Source: Polytrichum commune (lineage: Eukaryota; Streptophyta; Polytrichopsida; Polytrichales; Polytrichaceae). Taken from it: a DNA stretch of 60,000 nucleotides. Made by a program: the position numbers and the translations under genes. This document shows positions 58,006-60,000 of the stretch, one piece after another. The stretch spans positions 59,000,283-59,060,282 of the forward strand of contig OX485805.1 of the NCBI GenBank assembly GCA_950295325.1. Direction: 5' to 3'. The notes beneath the pieces were generated by a model. It had not been told where the DNA came from, ran no database searches, and saw only the letters and a list, made by a program, of their open reading frames with translations. Positions within the stretch are counted from its first letter, which is position 1. Each line of letters starts with the position of its first letter.

Positions 58006-60000
58006 ATGACATCATTTGAAAGCAAGGCCGCTAGAATCATTGACAAATTTAATGAAGGGAAGTTCAATCTTTGGAAGTTCAAAATCAAAATGTTGTTAGC
58101 TGTGAGCCCAAGTACGGTGCCCACATGTGTTCCTAACCTTAAAACCATCAAAACTGTAGGCTTTGGATTTACCTTGAATTTGAAAAAGATAAAAAAATGA
58201 AGCTTTGGAAGTTTAGGTTTGAATTGCATTTAAAGACTTGTTTGGGCATGACAATGGTTGGTGGCGAGGGGAATCGAATTGGTGAGGGATTAATTGTTAG
58301 TTAAGACTTAGAGTTAGTGGGGTTATGACCCGTGTTGCTAGTGTTTCAATTTAGTGGTTAAGGACTAGGTGAATCGTTCATTTTAGGATAGGGATTAGAC
58401 CATTTAGGGGGGGTTGGACTCTTCTCGAATGGATCAGACCTCGAAAGTTTCGGATCAGAAGAGGGGTCTAGGGGGCTGCTCGGAGGCGCTGATTCTTTGT
58501 TCGTGTGTGTGCGGCGGCCGATGGCGAGAGGGGAGCTGAGTGGAGGTAGCCTGGTAAGAATTGGTAGGAATGGGTTGGCTGTCTCAGAAAAGTTGCTGGA
58601 ACTAGCTACAGCTGCAGCCGCAGCTGTGATGGAAGAAGGGAGTGGCCCCAGAAAGAAGCAAGAGTAGGGGAGCACCAATTCCGTGTAATTTTGACTGCCA
58701 GCCCCTCTTTGGACAAGAGGACGACACCGCCAGGGAATGATCATGCAACCGCAAGTCAGGTGGGCGAAAAAGGATGGAATTGAGCTGCCTCGTGGAAGGC
58801 CTAAGGGATTCAAGGGAGTGGGTGCTTGACAATGTGACATTGCGTTGTTGAGGGAGAACACCGCAATCAACTGAGCCGAAGCTGGAGCTTACTATTCGGG
58901 AGCAGAGTGATTACCGAGGCGAAAGAGAGATTTCGAGAAGGAACCAGCTGGATTACAGACAATGTGGTCATTTTGTTCCTTTCCTCTGTTCCTTTGTTAC
59001 TGGATTGGCTGCAATAGGGGTAATGTGCATCTGAGAGCCACAAGGCGATTCAGAATGTGGGATTGTTGCTGAGAGTCAGAGCCTCGGTTGAGAGCTTATC
59101 TGCAGTTGGCTGCTAGCCAAGGGGAGCACCCAATGTTGTTGTTGCGGCGGCCAGCTGCCTTGGTGGGTTTGCGACTGGGATCCTAAGAGCGTGGCAGCGA
59201 AGGGGATGTGGATTCCCGACGGGAAGGAGGAGTGATGATTGGCCAGGGGTTCGGCAGTGAGGAGAGCGAGAGCAGCTGGGCCTGGTTCAAGCCAGTAGCC
59301 AAACTTGACTTAGGTGCCGGGAAGCGAACATGGGTGGAGGGGATCCAGGCTGGCAGTAGCATGGATGAGCAATGACCTTAAGGATGGGCTGGTAGATTTT
59401 AGGTAACTAAGTGGAAAACCAGAATTGTGTCTTGGGTGATTAGTTAATTGAAATTAAAAGCATAGGCCACCAAATGTATGAGGGTGAGCCGAATGCCATT
59501 AGGAAGTTGTGTAGGTTGGTAAATCATGTTCATCATTGTGGGTGGGCGTTTTGGGAGTGAGTGGATGTTCTTAGTTAATTGTGGTAACAATGCTAGTAAT
59601 GAATTCAAGTATTTTTCAATACTTGTTATTCCGTGTTCTTTTAATAAAGTTGTGTGTTCAAGATTCATTCTATGGGGTTGAAGAGAGTTCAGTCCAAGAG
59701 TTCAGTGATTTCAATTAAACACATGTGAGCCCCGGGCTCTCACCTGGACTATCACGCACAAGGGTGGGGGTTTTGGGTCTCACATTAGCATCCATGGATC
59801 TTTAGGATATTGCGGACGGATATGAGGAACCTCCACTTTTCAATGCGGATCTTAAAGTGTTGAAGGAATACCAAAGACGCATCAAGAAGGTTATGTCCAT
59901 TATCGGCCTCAATTTGGTGGACAATCAATTTGCGCATATTAAACGTTGCAAAGGACCCGCGGAGGCATAGAAGATCTTTTGCAACATTTACGAGACAAAA
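58006..60000 (+). pseudogene. Copia D gag, split by solo LTR B2 (continues past the window)
   Basis: ATG 58006: FESKAARIIDKFNEGKFNLW, then KFKIKMLLA, interrupted at 58100. It resumes at 59785 as ASMDL, a TAG stop, DIADGYEEPPLFNADLKVLK, EYQRRIKKVMSIIGLNLVDN and QFAHIKRCKGPAEA. This is the standard copia gag N-terminus. With the insertion and one copy of TTAGC removed, the frame is continuous apart from TAG stops, one in DL*DI and one after KGPAEA. Confidence 0.85.
58101..59784 (+). mobile_element. Solo LTR B2 inserted in copia D gag
   Basis: 1684 bp with inverted tips TGTGAG...CTCACA (TGTGAGCCC at left, GGGTCTCACA at right). Perfect 5-bp target duplication TTAGC (58096-58100 and 59785-59789). 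It is the same family as B1 at 36942-39080 by both ends, and in the same orientation, but about 450 bp shorter. The GC-rich middle has open frames such as 58358-58870 minus (Pro/Ser-rich) with no known domain. Confidence 0.9.

Noticed and set aside
58358-58870. 170-codon Pro/Ser-rich minus frame
   Set aside because: It lies inside solo LTR B2 and is low complexity; the length is explained by GC content.
1-60000. tRNA, rRNA, CRISPR arrays, bacterial-type operons
   Set aside because: I saw no cloverleaf with A and B boxes, no rRNA-like sequence and no spaced repeat array; the DNA is eukaryotic.

Overview
This window is nuclear DNA of a land plant. The evidence is spliced genes with GT-AG introns, a nuclear gene for a thylakoid-lumen pentapeptide-repeat protein with a bipartite transit peptide, plant-type Ty1/copia retrotransposons with an initiator-Met tRNA primer site, plant DNA transposons (PIF/Harbinger, Tigger/pogo-like, Mutator-like, CACTA), and short CCCTAAA telomere-type motifs. 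Gene density is low and most of the sequence is AT-rich repeat debris, so a medium or large genome is likely. I cannot name the species; a non-seed plant or gymnosperm is possible but not shown.

Layout. 1-3180: 5' part of a minus-strand TOD1/MUCI70-like (DUF616) gene with a GC-rich upstream region. 3185-10560: gene-poor DNA with microsatellites and telomere-like motifs. 10575-14205: four TPR-type exons resembling RPAP3, perhaps a decaying gene. 16770-19605: a tandem duplication whose second copy carries a GC-rich solo LTR. 21254-21750: the last two exons of an unrecognised minus-strand gene. 22662-23609: Tigger-like element, copy 1. 23880-25678: a protein kinase gene with a DUF1221-like N-terminal domain, intact except for one in-frame UAG. 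31042-32827: a strongly decayed paralogue of that kinase, bordered by a Mutator-like MITE.

33606-43250 is a transposon graveyard. It holds a copia element with both LTRs and a target duplication, a solo LTR inserted in it, and a reverse-transcriptase fragment in inverted orientation. A Harbinger element sits directly beside it, followed by a second copia gag broken by Tigger copy 2. 43700-44950 has LRR and other gene remnants, and 45214-46228 is a 1-kb Mutator-like foldback element. 48621-50740 is the best complete gene, the thylakoid-lumen pentapeptide-repeat protein. 51080-51770 is a CACTA transposase remnant. 52000-55900 holds nothing I recognise. 55931-60000 contains direct repeats, a small exon-like ORF, a tandem-repeat leader and a copia gag split by a second solo LTR.

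The host genes (DUF616 protein, RPAP3-like, kinases, lumenal protein) do not form a pathway. The main value of the window is the duplicated kinase pair at two stages of decay and several insertions whose ends, target duplications and order can be read directly. I found no convincing new multi-gene system.
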